A stretch of DNA of 64,000 nt, taken from NCBI GenBank assembly GCA_029202985.1, contig CP119316.1, forward strand, positions 868,001 through 932,000, in the 5' to 3' direction. This document shows positions 9,701-16,914 of the stretch, piece after piece. Position numbers and translations under genes: made by a program. Source of the DNA: Candidatus Andeanibacterium colombiense. Its GTDB lineage: Bacteria > Pseudomonadota > Alphaproteobacteria > Sphingomonadales > Sphingomonadaceae. Every line of letters begins with the position of its first letter. Positions within the stretch are counted from its first letter, which is position 1. A model generated the notes under the pieces. That model made no database searches. It saw nothing but the letters and a program-made list of their open reading frames with translations, and had not been told where the DNA came from.

Positions 9701-10822
9701 GCCATCGGCGTCGATCGTGCCCGTATCGCCGTTGGTAATCTGACCACCGCCCGCGACATACACATAAACGCCGCTACCGCCGGCATCGATCGAACCGTCG
9801 TTATCGACCACCGCGCTGCCACCCATCGGGGTTTCCTGGTTGAGCACGTAGCCGCCGAAATGGATACCGTCCTTACCGCTGACGATCGAGCCGTCTTCTT
9901 GGTTGTTGACGGTGCCGACGCCGGTCACATTCATGAACACGCCGTTGCCGTTCACGTCGATTACCGAATCGTTGTTGACGGTGCCGTTTCCGCTGGAAGA
10001 CGTGGTGGTGGTGGTTGCCGGAATATGGAGAAGCGGGATAGCCGGCGTGGTTACCGTCGGGCCGGTAATTGCGATGCCATCACCGCTGCCGCTGCCCTCG
10101 ATCGTGCCGTTGCCGGTATTGTTGACGACAATATCGGGCGTATTGCCGTTGGCCGTGTTGGTCGACCAAGCCTGAATGCCTGCGGCGCTGCCGGTCGTCT
10201 GAATATGGCCATCGTTGTTGATTTCGATATCACCCGCCCCGGAAGGGTTTCCGCTGTCACCGGTATGGGCCAGAATGCCCGAACCGCCTGTGGTGATGTT
10301 CCCGTGCGTGTTGATCTCGATCGAATTGTCCGAACCGTCGGTCCACACCTGAATGCCCTCACCCGGCGCGGTGATCGAGGTGCCGGCATTGGCATTTACC
10401 GTCACGTCGTGCTTGACCGCAGTGAGACTACTTCCCGAATTACCGATGGTGATGCCATCGTTCGGGCGCGAATTCGAAACGCCAGTCACGGTGATCGAAC
10501 TGGGCGAAGGAGTCGGGGACGTGACCGGATTCAAATTGAGAACAAAATCCGCGGAAGGATTGTATTCGATACCGCCGTTGGTGTTCCCGCTCGGCGAACC
10601 GGCCTGGAACGTCCCCGAGCAATTCACCGTAGTGACGCCCCCAACAGTACTGCCGGCGCCGCATTCGGCTCCGTCCGCAGCAAAAGCGGGATTTATCCCC
10701 GAAGGGGCAATGAAAGTCGCTACCGCGAGCGCCGCCAGAGCCGAACCGTTACGAAGGCCTTTGCGCCCACGCCCAGAACCAATACCCGACGCAGCCGCGC
10801 CGACCAGAACATCGCTCTTCAT
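3743..10822 (-). CDS. Giant autotransporter-type surface protein with C-terminal OmpA domain
   Basis: 2359 residues from the ATG at 10822; an upstream in-frame ATG at 10942 would put 40 non-hydrophobic residues before the signal sequence. Residues 1-48 form a long signal peptide (hydrophobic ALAALAVATFIAP, cleavage after PAFA). Residues about 49-1900 are a Gly/Asn/Asp-rich passenger with repeating beta-helix-like units (VYIDSGKV, DIDTH, GVIGVA). About 1900-2210 resembles an autotransporter barrel. Residues 2215-2242 are 28 consecutive prolines. About 2245-2355 is an OmpA-C domain (FDWDKSDITPEAATTLDSA, NVGLSNRRNTSVQGYL, NRRVEISYGP). Inference: surface adhesin or scaffold secreted by type Va, with the periplasmic tail tethered to peptidoglycan. 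The codon use follows its neighbours. Confidence 0.85.
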   Translation of the reverse strand: MKSDVLVGAAASGIGSGRGRKGLRNGSALAALAVATFIAPSGINPAFAADGAECGAGSTVGGVTTVNCSGTFQAGSPSGNTNGGIEYNPSADFVLNLNPVTSPTPSPSSITVTGVSNSRPNDGITIGNSGSSLTAVKHDVTVNANAGTSITAPGEGIQVWTDGSDNSIEINTHGNITTGGSGILAHTGDSGNPSGAGDIEINNDGHIQTTGSAAGIQAWSTNTANGNTPDIVVNNTGNGTIEGSGSGDGIAITGPTVTTPAIPLLHIPATTTTTSSSGNGTVNNDSVIDVNGNGVFMNVTGVGTVNNQEDGSIVSGKDGIHFGGYVLNQETPMGGSAVVDNDGSIDAGGSGVYVYVAGGGQITNGDTGTIDADGDGIHVGGAPLGIAAPSAGDYTITNHGEIGTEDGGPIGNIGINAYTTGDLTIVNDGSIDATNGGISSTSLLGDVDISGGKNDFGSVDTVNGTGVQGIALLGTVTIDTTGGTVNSQNGSGIVGAASGNVTIDSGKVTAGSSGMTLPGGLGGITVPIGGGVVAASLGGDATVNAHDDISVDGGTFGAAAISMNGSATVNLDEGVKIDPPVIGAAALALGGTSDATVNANNTTIDATGVGALALNLGSGDANVNVEDAKIGQNGTPPALGVGAFALGGGDADIEAEGSKVAGDTGIIGVAAGGGNVWIDSGKVDATGGALGIGVLGVATGGGSVDIDTHGKTTASGLIGVGGIADSGGDVDIDLLGNKVDAQNGVGVLGVAMGGGDVDIEGEDSNVDALVGIVGLADSGDVYIDSGKVNADGGGALSLGVIGVAMGGDVDIDTHANTTAEGLIGVGGFASGDVGIDLLGNKVDAQNGVGVLALAGGTVDIEGEGSKVDAAMGITGISTGGNVYIDSGKVNADGAGALSTGVIGVALGGNVDIDTHANTTAEGLIGVGGFASGDVDIDLLGNTVTAANGVGVIALAGGEVDIEGEDSTVNAAMGITGISTGGNVYIDSGSVTATGGVLSTGVIGVALAGNVDIDTHGNTTADGLIGVGGFAAGDVDITVADETTVDAANGVGVFSLAGGNSTIDASGAEVDASMGITGIALNGNSTIDSGVVNATGAGLASTGVVAFANNGDAEVNSYGEISAEGLFGAAAISTGGAATVNLNGNAIDPPVIGAAAIVLGGTSDASIYTGGASVDATGAGLVGVNIGSGNVYIDANGSVIGGTDAPELGIGGLAIGGGDVAIDAATSTVNATAGIAAVALGSGADVTIDSGTVNATGGGAWSLGIVAIAADGNVDVETHGVTTAEGAIGISAAAVNNVAVTLTGDGVDDADKVVDAANGVGILAVAGNNIDITALNGQIDAGLSGIVTIGGDDTTLTLTGTDITAGDLGIVATAGGYVSIDNEGGSIVSDDTGIVATSIASYVDVTTGDITSANGSGVIAISFADDATITTNGDITADNGLFGAFATSIGGDATVTVNGDIDPPEVGAAALAIGAGNATVINNGNVEANVLGLGAGSFGDGGDVLVDNYGTVGDGVNPSPTVGIGTVKLGIGSTTINNYTDASVTAQGPAIAVVTYDPGVGENDIAIYNDGSLSGGGDLASLTSTVVAAADGSISIHNDVNGTIGNAVGIGGSSILAYANETIDVQNDGHLEGTVFLDAQGADVNGLSLAFSNTSNHSWVFDGDNYFIASDDIDFSNSGTITAGPASNTYFQSTNGDVTFDNSGTFNSNGANYVYFDTPNGTSVLNNTGTINRNGILEFIGLDQLNNSQLVEMKDGAADDLIYTTGNYAASAGAATLKIDAQLQANGVADLLVIDGNITGTTHLVVNDVSALPGQYVSADDGILFAQVGGSASAGAFTTDGGINKGLFRFDSYLRDTAQVDPVDYPNEFVLASTLDREAYDTSMLGYGAQNLWNDTTGTWLDRTADLRNAFGDGKVTPGVWGRFLATNIERDMSNTSGTPAGLSGGGVYTYDDQISQDTIGVQVGFDFGSESTSDSGKNQAWLFGLLGGWAKSDIHYDISDSVIRYDQWSVGAYATRLDGPFFADLLVKADFGDAKFLLNDVGFVDSFKTGYTTLGARLDLGYKLPLSSGGAFFEPKGTVSYGKTMFDDDTPTLLGTGVDVQDSETFRTRLGGRLGVTLGATPSGTVIEPYIEGNWWHEFEGGYVTNLLSAGATLPVSYDTKGDFGEALAGISVANGNNGWSFFLRGGTQFGEDGFGGYSGTFGIRKAFGKAAEVPPPPPPPPPPPPPPPPPPPPPPPPPPPPVCNKGPYIVFFDWDKSDITPEAATTLDSAVAAYGNCESVPIMLAGYADRSGSTQYNVGLSNRRNTSVQGYLTGKGIPASAISAKGFGESNPRVPTADGVRELQNRRVEISYGPGSGS
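7575..8785 (-). repeat. In-frame tandem repeats of about 303 bp in the passenger
   Basis: At least four consecutive units of about 101 codons. Equivalent points lie at about 7575, 7878, 8181 and 8484. Each unit encodes the order VYIDSG..., GVIGVA, VDIDTHANTTAEGLIGVGG, VDIDLLGN, GVGV, VDIEGE, AMGITGIS. The units starting near 7878 and 8181 are the most alike, with long identical DNA stretches, which suggests recent duplication. The rest of the passenger shows the same themes in a more diverged form. Confidence 0.8.
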
Positions 10823-11324
10823 GATAAACCCCCAAAAAAACCTCTCCCGATCGATCCCCCGACCGGCACAGGCGTAAATATAAACACCCAGATAACCATT
10901 GCCTACACCATCCGGCGCACCTGCCGCAACGCAGAAAGGCATGAATTTCTACGTAGTTACATTTGCCCGCGACAGACTCCAAAGGCATGGTTTTGAGCCA
11001 CTTTCCGCGAAGGGCCACGCAGCCTTCGGGGCTTTTGCGTTACAATGGGCGACAATTCTTCGCTCACCAGCGCCGTCTCGGGCGGCGATATTTGAAATTA
11101 CCGAACCGGCCGAGTCGCTTTCTTTGCGACTTTCGATTCGCACTTACTTACAGCAATGAAAGTATTGCTGCGGCGCACAAAAATGCACTGCTAATTAACC
11201 CCCCGCGGCGGCCGCGCTTCAGCGGCAAAGCTTGTATATTCCGGCACCCTGCCCCACATGGCGCGGAAGCATCCGCCCGCCTTGCGGCGCGGACCAGGAC
11301 GAAGCTGAACGGAAATCCGATCGC
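10823..11324. other. Divergent intergenic region, surface protein / astD
   Basis: About 500 bp that is clearly AT-richer than its surroundings, between the surface protein (minus) and astD (plus). I see no convincing gene or structured RNA. A minus-strand TATATT about 60 bp upstream of the surface-protein ATG is a possible -10 with no good -35. A 6-bp hairpin (AGTCGC/GCGACT, 11113-11131) has no associated gene. GGGAGAGG lies about 20 bp and a GGGGG run 8 bp before the surface-protein start; the nearer one is the likely ribosome binding site. Confidence 0.4.
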
Positions 11325-12737
11325 GTGAGCAGTGATGCGATAATCTCGCTCGAACCGGCCACCGGCGCGGAGCTGTGGCGGGGTATGCCGGGCAATGTCG
11401 ATGAGACCGTCGCCCGTGCGCGCAAGGCCTGGCACGGCTGGGCCGCGCAGCCGCTCGGCTATCGGATAGAGGCCGTCCGCCGCTTCGCCAACGAAGTCCG
11501 CAAGGCCGGCGACCCGCTGGCGGAGCTGATCGCGCGCGAAACCGGCAAGCCCTTGTGGGAAACACGCACCGAAGTCGAAGCGGTGATCAACAAGGTCGAG
11601 ACCTCGATTCGCGCCTATTCCGAGCGCACTGGGCAGCGCAAGCACGACAGCGCGCTGCAGGGCACTAGCGCGCTGCGCCACAAGCCCCACGGCGTGATGG
11701 CCGTGCTGGGGCCGTATAATTTCCCCGCGCACCTGCCCAACGGCCATATCGTTCCGGCGCTGATCGCGGGCAATGCGGTGGTGTTCAAGCCGAGCGAAAA
11801 GACCCCGGCGGTGGGAGAATTCCTGGTCGGCTGCTTCCACCGCGCGGGGATCGCCGCGGACGTGGTCCAGCTGCTGATCGGCGGGCCGGACGAAGGCAAG
11901 GCGCTGGTCGTGCATCCGGGTATCGACGGCGTGCTGTTCACCGGATCGGCCAATGCCGGGATCGCGATCAACCGCAAGCTCGCCGCCAATCCGGGCAAGA
12001 TCGTCGCGCTGGAGATGGGCGGCAACAATCCGATCGTGCTGTGGGATACGCCGCTGCTCGACGATGCGGCCGTGCTGACCGTGCAATCCGCCTTCACCAG
12101 CGCCGGCCAGCGCTGCACCGCCGCGCGGCGGCTGATCGTGAAGGCTTCGCTCTATGACGAAGCGGTCGACCGGATCGCCCGGCTGGCAGACCGGATCGTG
12201 GTCGGTGCCCCGTTCGACGATCCGGCCCCGTTCTATGGCCCGGTGATCGACAACAACACCGCCGACCAGCTGACCGAAAGCTTCGTCTATCTGATGACCC
12301 AAGGCGGCCGACCGATCCGGCACATGCGCCGCCTGCGCGAGGATCTGCCGTTCCTCTCCCCGGCAATCATCGACGTGACCAATATGGCCGAGCGCCCCGA
12401 CGTCGAATTGTTCGGCCCCCTGCTGCAGATCGTGAAGGTCGACGATTTCGACGAGGCGATCGCCGAGGCGAACAACACCCGCTTCGGCCTGTCCGCCTCG
12501 CTGATCGGCGGCACGCCGCAGGATTACAACCGCTTCTGGGGGAATATCCGCGCCGGCATCGTCAACTGGAACCGCCCGACCAACGGCGCTTCGTCCGATG
12601 CACCGTTCGGCGGGATCGGCCTCTCGGGTAACCACCGCCCGGCGGCCTTCTACGCCGCCGATTATTGCGCCTATCCGGTTGCCAGCACCGAAGTACCCCA
12701 GCCGCGCGCCAGCGTGGGCGTGGGCTTCAAGGGCTGA
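11325..12737 (+). CDS. astD: N-succinylglutamate 5-semialdehyde dehydrogenase
   Basis: 470 residues. Aldehyde dehydrogenase superfamily, AstD branch: oxidises N-succinylglutamate semialdehyde to N-succinylglutamate with NAD in the arginine succinyltransferase pathway. Diagnostic stretches are RETGKPLWETRTEVEAVINK, GPYNFPAHLPNGHIVPAL and LEMGGNNP with the general-base Glu230. GQRCTAARR carries nucleophile Cys264, and FGGIGLSGNHRP lies near the end. The GTG at 11325 is chosen because it aligns with the normal AstD N-terminus; the ATG at 11232 would add 31 low-similarity residues. No other ast gene is in the window. The gene faces the divergent surface-protein gene. Confidence 0.9.
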   Translation: MSSDAIISLEPATGAELWRGMPGNVDETVARARKAWHGWAAQPLGYRIEAVRRFANEVRKAGDPLAELIARETGKPLWETRTEVEAVINKVETSIRAYSERTGQRKHDSALQGTSALRHKPHGVMAVLGPYNFPAHLPNGHIVPALIAGNAVVFKPSEKTPAVGEFLVGCFHRAGIAADVVQLLIGGPDEGKALVVHPGIDGVLFTGSANAGIAINRKLAANPGKIVALEMGGNNPIVLWDTPLLDDAAVLTVQSAFTSAGQRCTAARRLIVKASLYDEAVDRIARLADRIVVGAPFDDPAPFYGPVIDNNTADQLTESFVYLMTQGGRPIRHMRRLREDLPFLSPAIIDVTNMAERPDVELFGPLLQIVKVDDFDEAIAEANNTRFGLSASLIGGTPQDYNRFWGNIRAGIVNWNRPTNGASSDAPFGGIGLSGNHRPAAFYAADYCAYPVASTEVPQPRASVGVGFKG

Positions 12738-12758
12738 TCCCGCGTCCTGCCGAGCTCG

Positions 12759-13481
12759 TCAGCTCCCGTGGGTGACCAGGTCGACCGAGGTCCCACCCGA
12801 GGGGATCGCGCGGGCATAGACCACGTAGGACGATTTGCCCTTCACTCCGCCGATCACGTCGTCGCCGTCTTCCTTGACCCGCTGGACCGAGAAGCCGGCA
12901 CCGGTGGCGCGGGTGAAATAGAAGTCGATCACTTCGCCGAGTGGCACCGGCGTGACATAATTGATCACGCGCAGCGCGCAGCCGCCCTCGTCCGTACCCG
13001 CCGCTTCCTGGACCGAGCTCTGCGGATAGACCGGGAAGGTCGCTGGCAGCTTGGCCGCCCATTTCATCGTGTATTCGGCGCGGTCAGCGCAATTGCCGCT
13101 GTCGCCGGGTGCCGCGGCCGCGCGGCTGGCCACCGCAAGCGCGGCGTCGGGCGGGAGCTTGCCCGCGACCGCTACCGCCGCCGGCGCCTTCTTCATCGCT
13201 CCGCCGACCAGCACCAGTGCAGCCGAGCGCGCGCGATCGAGCGCTTCGGGGCTGCGCATCTCGGGCGGCAGGGTGCCGTCCTCCTGCCCAGCCGCCACGG
13301 CCGAATTGGCATGGTTCTGGCCGGCCAGGTCGGGATCGACCATGATCTCGTCGCCGAGCGCGGACGAAAGCTCACCATCGCCGGAGCCCTTGGCGGGCGG
13401 GTCCTTGCTTCCACCGCAGGCGGCAAGCAGCAGCAGCGCGGGAGCGATCGTGAAGGCGGCAAGCGTGTGTTTCCGGACCAT
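12759..13481 (-). CDS. Predicted lipoprotein, unknown function
   Basis: 240 residues. The N-terminus MVRKHTLAAFTIAPALLLL ends in the lipobox AAC-GG, so it should be lipid-modified and membrane anchored. The mature part is Ala/Gly-rich; the C-terminal half (about 130-240) looks like one compact domain (FPVYPQSSVQEAAG, LGEVIDFYFTRA, GFSVQRVKEDGDDVIGG). No family recognised. The ATG at 13481 has GGAGAAT 7 bp upstream; an in-frame ATG further up would bury the signal peptide. It converges on astD with a 21-bp gap. Confidence 0.7.
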   Translation of the reverse strand: MVRKHTLAAFTIAPALLLLAACGGSKDPPAKGSGDGELSSALGDEIMVDPDLAGQNHANSAVAAGQEDGTLPPEMRSPEALDRARSAALVLVGGAMKKAPAAVAVAGKLPPDAALAVASRAAAAPGDSGNCADRAEYTMKWAAKLPATFPVYPQSSVQEAAGTDEGGCALRVINYVTPVPLGEVIDFYFTRATGAGFSVQRVKEDGDDVIGGVKGKSSYVVYARAIPSGGTSVDLVTHGS

Positions 13482-13605
13482 CGGGCCATTCTCCGCGATT
13501 TGGGTTAAGGCGCGATTTAACCTGTTCGCGCCGTCCGATCTGCCCGTTTGCCGCAGCCGTCCCGCATCGGGAAACGCCGAGCGTCGAAGGTTAAGGAGAA
13601 CCCCC

Positions 13606-13665
13606 GAATGTGGGAAAGGCGCCCGTCGCGGTTCATGCGGGACCCGGCGGGCGCCTCTCACATTC
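13606..13665. repeat. Long imperfect inverted repeat
   Basis: The arms GAATGTG...AGGCGCCCG (13606-13625) and CGGGCGCCT...CACATTC (13648-13665) pair over 16 bp with one small internal loop, around a 22-base loop. There is no T-run on either side, so it is not an ordinary terminator. Confidence 0.7.
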
Positions 13666-13823
13666 CCGGGGCAGGGAAAACCCGGGGCTTCGGGCCGGCC
13701 AGAGGGGGGAGACGTCCGGCCCAAAGGACGGCGTGGCCGTCCAACGCCCTCTTGCTACGCCATCGATCCTTAACAGGCGGCAACGACTCGTCGCGGTTTT
13801 GTCTTGCACGACAAGCGGGGTAA
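13608..13823 (+). CDS. Possible small basic protein (doubtful)
   Basis: 71 codons from an ATG with AAGGAGAA 8-9 bp upstream, which is a strong ribosome binding site and the only reason to list it. The product (MWERRPSRFMRDPAGASHIPG...) is Arg/Gly/Pro-rich with no recognisable domain, and it reads straight through the inverted repeat, so its composition may only reflect the GC-rich hairpins. It ends 12 bp before rarD. It could be a leader peptide or no gene at all. Confidence 0.25.
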   Translation: MWERRPSRFMRDPAGASHIPGAGKTRGFGPARGGRRPAQRTAWPSNALLLRHRSLTGGNDSSRFCLARQAG

Positions 13824-13835
13824 GAACCGCCAAGA

Positions 13836-14756
13836 ATGGCACACCCGCCTCCTTCTCGCCCCCGGCTCGATGGCTTGCCCCATGCGCTGGGGACCCACGC
13901 GCTATGGGGCCTGATGCCGCTGTACCTGACCCTGGTGCACAGTGTGCCGCCGATCGAATTCGTCGCTTGGCGGGTGATCTTCACCCTGCCGCTGTGCCTG
14001 CTGTTCCTCGCCCGCACTGGTCAGTGGGGCGAAGTCGCCCACGCCTTTGCAGACCGGCGCGCGGCGCTCGCCCTGCTCGGCAGCGCGGCGATGATCGCGG
14101 TCAACTGGGTGCTCTATGTGATCGCGATCCAGAACGGCCACGTATATGCCGCCAGTCTCGGCTATTATATCCTGCCGCTGTTGATGATGCTGATGGGACT
14201 GCTCGTGCTCAAGGAACGGCTGTCGCGCCTGCAGTGGTGCGCGGCGGCGCTGGCGGCGGTCGGGGTGGCGGTGCTGGCGGCCGGCGCGCTCGCGACCCTG
14301 CTGTTCAGCCTCGCGATGGCGCTGACCTTCGGCACCTATGGGCTGGTGCGCAAGATCGTGCATGTCGGCCCGCTCGCCGGGCTGACAGTCGAGACGCTGC
14401 TGCTCTGCCCTCCCGCGCTTGGAGTCCTCGGCTGGTACGCGCTCCAGCCCGCCGGCTCTTCGATCGCCCAGGGCTGGGGGCCTGCCGGCGCGCTCGCCCT
14501 GGGCGGGCCGATGACCGCGATCCCGCTGGTCATGTTCGCCACCGCCGCGCGACGGATGGACTACACGGTGATGGGCTTCCTGCAGTTCCTCTCGCCCACG
14601 ATCGTGTTCCTGCTCGGCCTGTTTTGGTTCCACGAGACGCTGAAACCGGCCCAACTCGCCTGCTTCGCCGCGATCTGGGCCGCGATGGCGCTGTTCGTAT
14701 GGGACCTGTTCCGCGGACAATCCGCGCCCGGGCTAGCCGACGAAGCGCCAGGCTAG
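13836..14756 (+). CDS. rarD: EamA-family transporter, RarD type
   Basis: 306 residues with about ten hydrophobic helices in two EamA halves. The motifs ALWGLMPLYLTLVHSVPPIEFVAWRV, NWVLYVIAIQNGHVYAASLGYYILPL and MDYTVMGFLQFLSPTIVFLLG are typical of RarD, an inner-membrane drug/metabolite-type permease of uncertain substrate. The length matches the family (about 300). The gene converges with pyrC, and the two 3' ends overlap by 24 bp. Confidence 0.9.
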   Translation: MAHPPPSRPRLDGLPHALGTHALWGLMPLYLTLVHSVPPIEFVAWRVIFTLPLCLLFLARTGQWGEVAHAFADRRAALALLGSAAMIAVNWVLYVIAIQNGHVYAASLGYYILPLLMMLMGLLVLKERLSRLQWCAAALAAVGVAVLAAGALATLLFSLAMALTFGTYGLVRKIVHVGPLAGLTVETLLLCPPALGVLGWYALQPAGSSIAQGWGPAGALALGGPMTAIPLVMFATAARRMDYTVMGFLQFLSPTIVFLLGLFWFHETLKPAQLACFAAIWAAMALFVWDLFRGQSAPGLADEAPG

Positions 14757-15776
14757 CGTGTCGCCCGAATGGAACGGCACGATCGCGGTGCCGTTGGCGT
14801 CGCATACGGCGGGCACTTCCGCGCCGGTCTTCTCCAGCGTCACCGTGCCTGCGTTGCGCGGCAGGCAGTAGAAATCCGGCCCGTTCTCGGAGGCGAAGGC
14901 CTCGAACTTGTCGAGCGCGCCTTCCTCGTCGAACACCGCGAGATAGCTCTCCAGCGCGAAGGGCGCGTTGAAGATGCCGGCGCAGCCGCAGGCGTGTTCC
15001 TTGAGATGCCGCGCATGCGGGGCACTGTCGGTCCCGAGGAAGTATTTGCGTGAGCCCGAAGTCGCCGCCCTGCGCAGCGCCAGCCGGTGTTTCTCCCGCT
15101 TGGCGACCGGCAGGCAATAGGCATGCGGGCGAATCCCGCCGACCAGCATCGCATTGCGGTTGATATGGAGATGCTGCGGCGTGATCGTCGCGGCGATATT
15201 CGGCCCGGCGGCATCCACGAAGTCCACCGCCTCGGCGGTCGTCACATGCTCGAACACGATCTTCAGCGCCGGGAAATCGCGCACCAGCCGCGTCAGGTGG
15301 CGTTCGATGAACACCGCCTCGCGGTCGAAGATGTCGATCGCGGGATCGGTGACTTCGCCGTGGACGAGCAGCGGCATGCCGAGCGCCTGCATCCGTTCGA
15401 GCGCCGGATGGATATTCGCGATGTCGGTCACGCCATGGGCAGATCCGGTGGTCGCATGGGCGGGATAGAGCTTGGCGGCGGTGAAGATGCCTTCGCCGTG
15501 CCCCTGCGCGAGATCGTCCGGATCGGAATGGTCGGTCAGATAGGCGGTCATCAGCGGAGTGAAGTCGAGCCCCTCCGGCAAAGCCGCCAGGATCCGCTTG
15601 CGATAGGTCGCGGCATCGGCCGCCTTCACCACCGGCGGCGACAGGTTCGGCATCACGATCGCGCGCGCGAATTGCCGCGCGGTATAGGGCAGCACGCCTT
15701 GCATCACATCGCCGTCGCGCAGGTGGACATGCCAGTCGTCGGGGCGACGGATGGTGAGTATCGGGGAATCGGCCAT
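14733..15776 (-). CDS. pyrC: Dihydroorotase (class II)
   Basis: 347 residues, the same size as the E. coli type enzyme. Cyclises carbamoyl-aspartate to dihydroorotate in pyrimidine synthesis; cytosolic binuclear zinc amidohydrolase. Visible metal ligands are DDWHVHLRDG (HxH), the lysine that becomes carboxylated in FTAAKLYPAHATT, LLVHGEV, FEHVTT, and the late Asp in FLGTDSAPH. The ATG at 15776 immediately precedes the conserved N-terminus; a longer in-frame start exists upstream but would add unrelated sequence. pyrE lies 20 kb away, so the pathway genes are dispersed. Confidence 0.95.
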   Translation of the reverse strand: MADSPILTIRRPDDWHVHLRDGDVMQGVLPYTARQFARAIVMPNLSPPVVKAADAATYRKRILAALPEGLDFTPLMTAYLTDHSDPDDLAQGHGEGIFTAAKLYPAHATTGSAHGVTDIANIHPALERMQALGMPLLVHGEVTDPAIDIFDREAVFIERHLTRLVRDFPALKIVFEHVTTAEAVDFVDAAGPNIAATITPQHLHINRNAMLVGGIRPHAYCLPVAKREKHRLALRRAATSGSRKYFLGTDSAPHARHLKEHACGCAGIFNAPFALESYLAVFDEEGALDKFEAFASENGPDFYCLPRNAGTVTLEKTGAEVPAVCDANGTAIVPFHSGDTLAWRFVG

Positions 15777-15851
15777 GCCCTCCCCTATCGTCTCGCGCGG
15801 CACTGGGCTAGCGCTGGGCCGGAAAAGGCGTGGCATCCGGGGAGGTCGGCG

Positions 15852-16376
15852 TTGCAGGCAGGGAGCGACATTCAACGAGCAGCGCATGCGGCCCTCAACG
15901 CCGTATTGCACCGCGACACTGCCAAGATTTCCTACAACATGCCCTATGCGCGGACGGTGGAGGCCGTTCCCACGCTGTCGCAAGGCTGCGGGTCCACGCG
16001 GCTGGTGCATCACGACGTGGTTCTGACCTATCAGTTCGAACAGCTGAAGTTGCCGCAACTCAGCCCTTATCAGGGACAGGTCGGAGATTTCTTCTACAGC
16101 CCGGCCAAGGTCCCCTCCGCCTACGAGTTGCGGCCCGGCGATTGCGTGATCGCGATAGACACCGCCGGCAGCCTCGACGACTCGGCGTGGCTCGCGCGAA
16201 CCCGGGCGGCGGCGCAATTGCACGCGGATCTTCGCCGCAAGCTAGGGCACGATAGCCATGCCGCGTTCAAGCGCCAGATCGCCGGGACGGACTTCCATGC
16301 CGATCTGATCGTGCTCACCCGCTATGTGGTCACGGCGCCCGTGCAGCTGGCGCGGGAACAGGAAATCGTCAGGTAA
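15852..16376 (+). CDS. Conserved-looking protein of unknown function, TTG start
   Basis: 174 residues. The frame has no ATG or GTG near its 5' end, but a TTG at 15852 sits 6 bp after GGGGAGG, a very good ribosome binding site, so TTG is taken as the start. No signal peptide or membrane helix. It contains segments such as YNMPYARTVEAVPTLSQGCG and VGDFFYSPAKVPSAYELRPGDCV, which I cannot assign. It stops one base before the MEKHLA gene, so the two are almost certainly one operon, divergent from pyrC. Confidence 0.6.
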   Translation: MQAGSDIQRAAHAALNAVLHRDTAKISYNMPYARTVEAVPTLSQGCGSTRLVHHDVVLTYQFEQLKLPQLSPYQGQVGDFFYSPAKVPSAYELRPGDCVIAIDTAGSLDDSAWLARTRAAAQLHADLRRKLGHDSHAAFKRQIAGTDFHADLIVLTRYVVTAPVQLAREQEIVR

Positions 16377-16377
16377 C

Positions 16378-16854
16378 ATGGAACACCGCCGCAACTGGGA
16401 CGCCGAACGCCGGATCGTTGAGACCCATGCCGGGTCCGGCCGGATCGCGCTGATCGCCGAGAGTTATCGACAGCTCACCGATCGCACGCTGGTGCCGCCG
16501 GGCGGCGCCTTGTGGGACTTGCCGGCGGTGGTCGTCGCGCACGGGACCGAACCGGACCCGGTGTTCTTCTATGCCAACCGCGCCGCGCTGACCCTGTTCG
16601 AGTTTTCCGCCGACGAATTCATTCGGCTGCCCTCGCGCCTCTCCGCGGTGCCGCTGGCGCGCGAGGAGCGGACGCGGATGCTGGCGCAGGTTACGTCCCG
16701 GGGCTTCATCGACGATTATGCCGGGGTACGCACCGCTCGATCCGGCTGGGGATTCCGGATCGAGCGGGCGACGGTCTGGAACCTTGTCGACCCGAAAGGC
16801 TCCATCAGCGGGCAGGCCGCGACGTTCAGTCGCTGGCACCCGTTGCCGGATTGA
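16378..16854 (+). CDS. MEKHLA-domain protein
   Basis: 158 residues, nearly all one MEKHLA domain, a PAS-related sensory-type domain. Seen: LWDLPAVVVAHGTEPDPVFFYANRAALTLFEF, LPSRLSAVPLAREERTRML, GFIDDYAGVRTARSG and VWNLVDPKGSISGQAATF. The ligand is unknown. It begins 1 bp after the upstream orphan gene ends, so it is co-translated with it. No DNA-binding or output domain is attached. Confidence 0.8.
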   Translation: MEHRRNWDAERRIVETHAGSGRIALIAESYRQLTDRTLVPPGGALWDLPAVVVAHGTEPDPVFFYANRAALTLFEFSADEFIRLPSRLSAVPLAREERTRMLAQVTSRGFIDDYAGVRTARSGWGFRIERATVWNLVDPKGSISGQAATFSRWHPLPD

Positions 16855-16914
16855 AGATGAAGATAGAGACGGAGCGGCGGCATTGCAGCCTTGACCCCGA
16901 CTGGAGCGAGCGCC

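Larger units (their letters stand above)
13482..13835. other. Structured 350-bp intergenic region upstream of rarD
   Basis: Between a minus-strand lipoprotein and plus-strand rarD. It holds a long imperfect inverted repeat (13606-13665), a second hairpin of self-complementary CCCGGG blocks (13665-13686), a GGACGG/CCGTCC hairpin (13726-13742), and a possible small reading frame at 13608. No known riboswitch or RNA family consensus was recognised. The structured part could be the leader of either neighbour or an independent RNA. Confidence 0.4.

Noticed and set aside
10823..10942. Upstream start (10942) for the giant surface protein
   Set aside because: Adds 40 residues before a complete signal peptide; the ATG at 10822 has closer purine-rich sequence and a normal export signal.
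11113..11131. Hairpin AGTCGC/GCGACT as a terminator
   Set aside because: Only 6 bp and no gene ends there on either strand.
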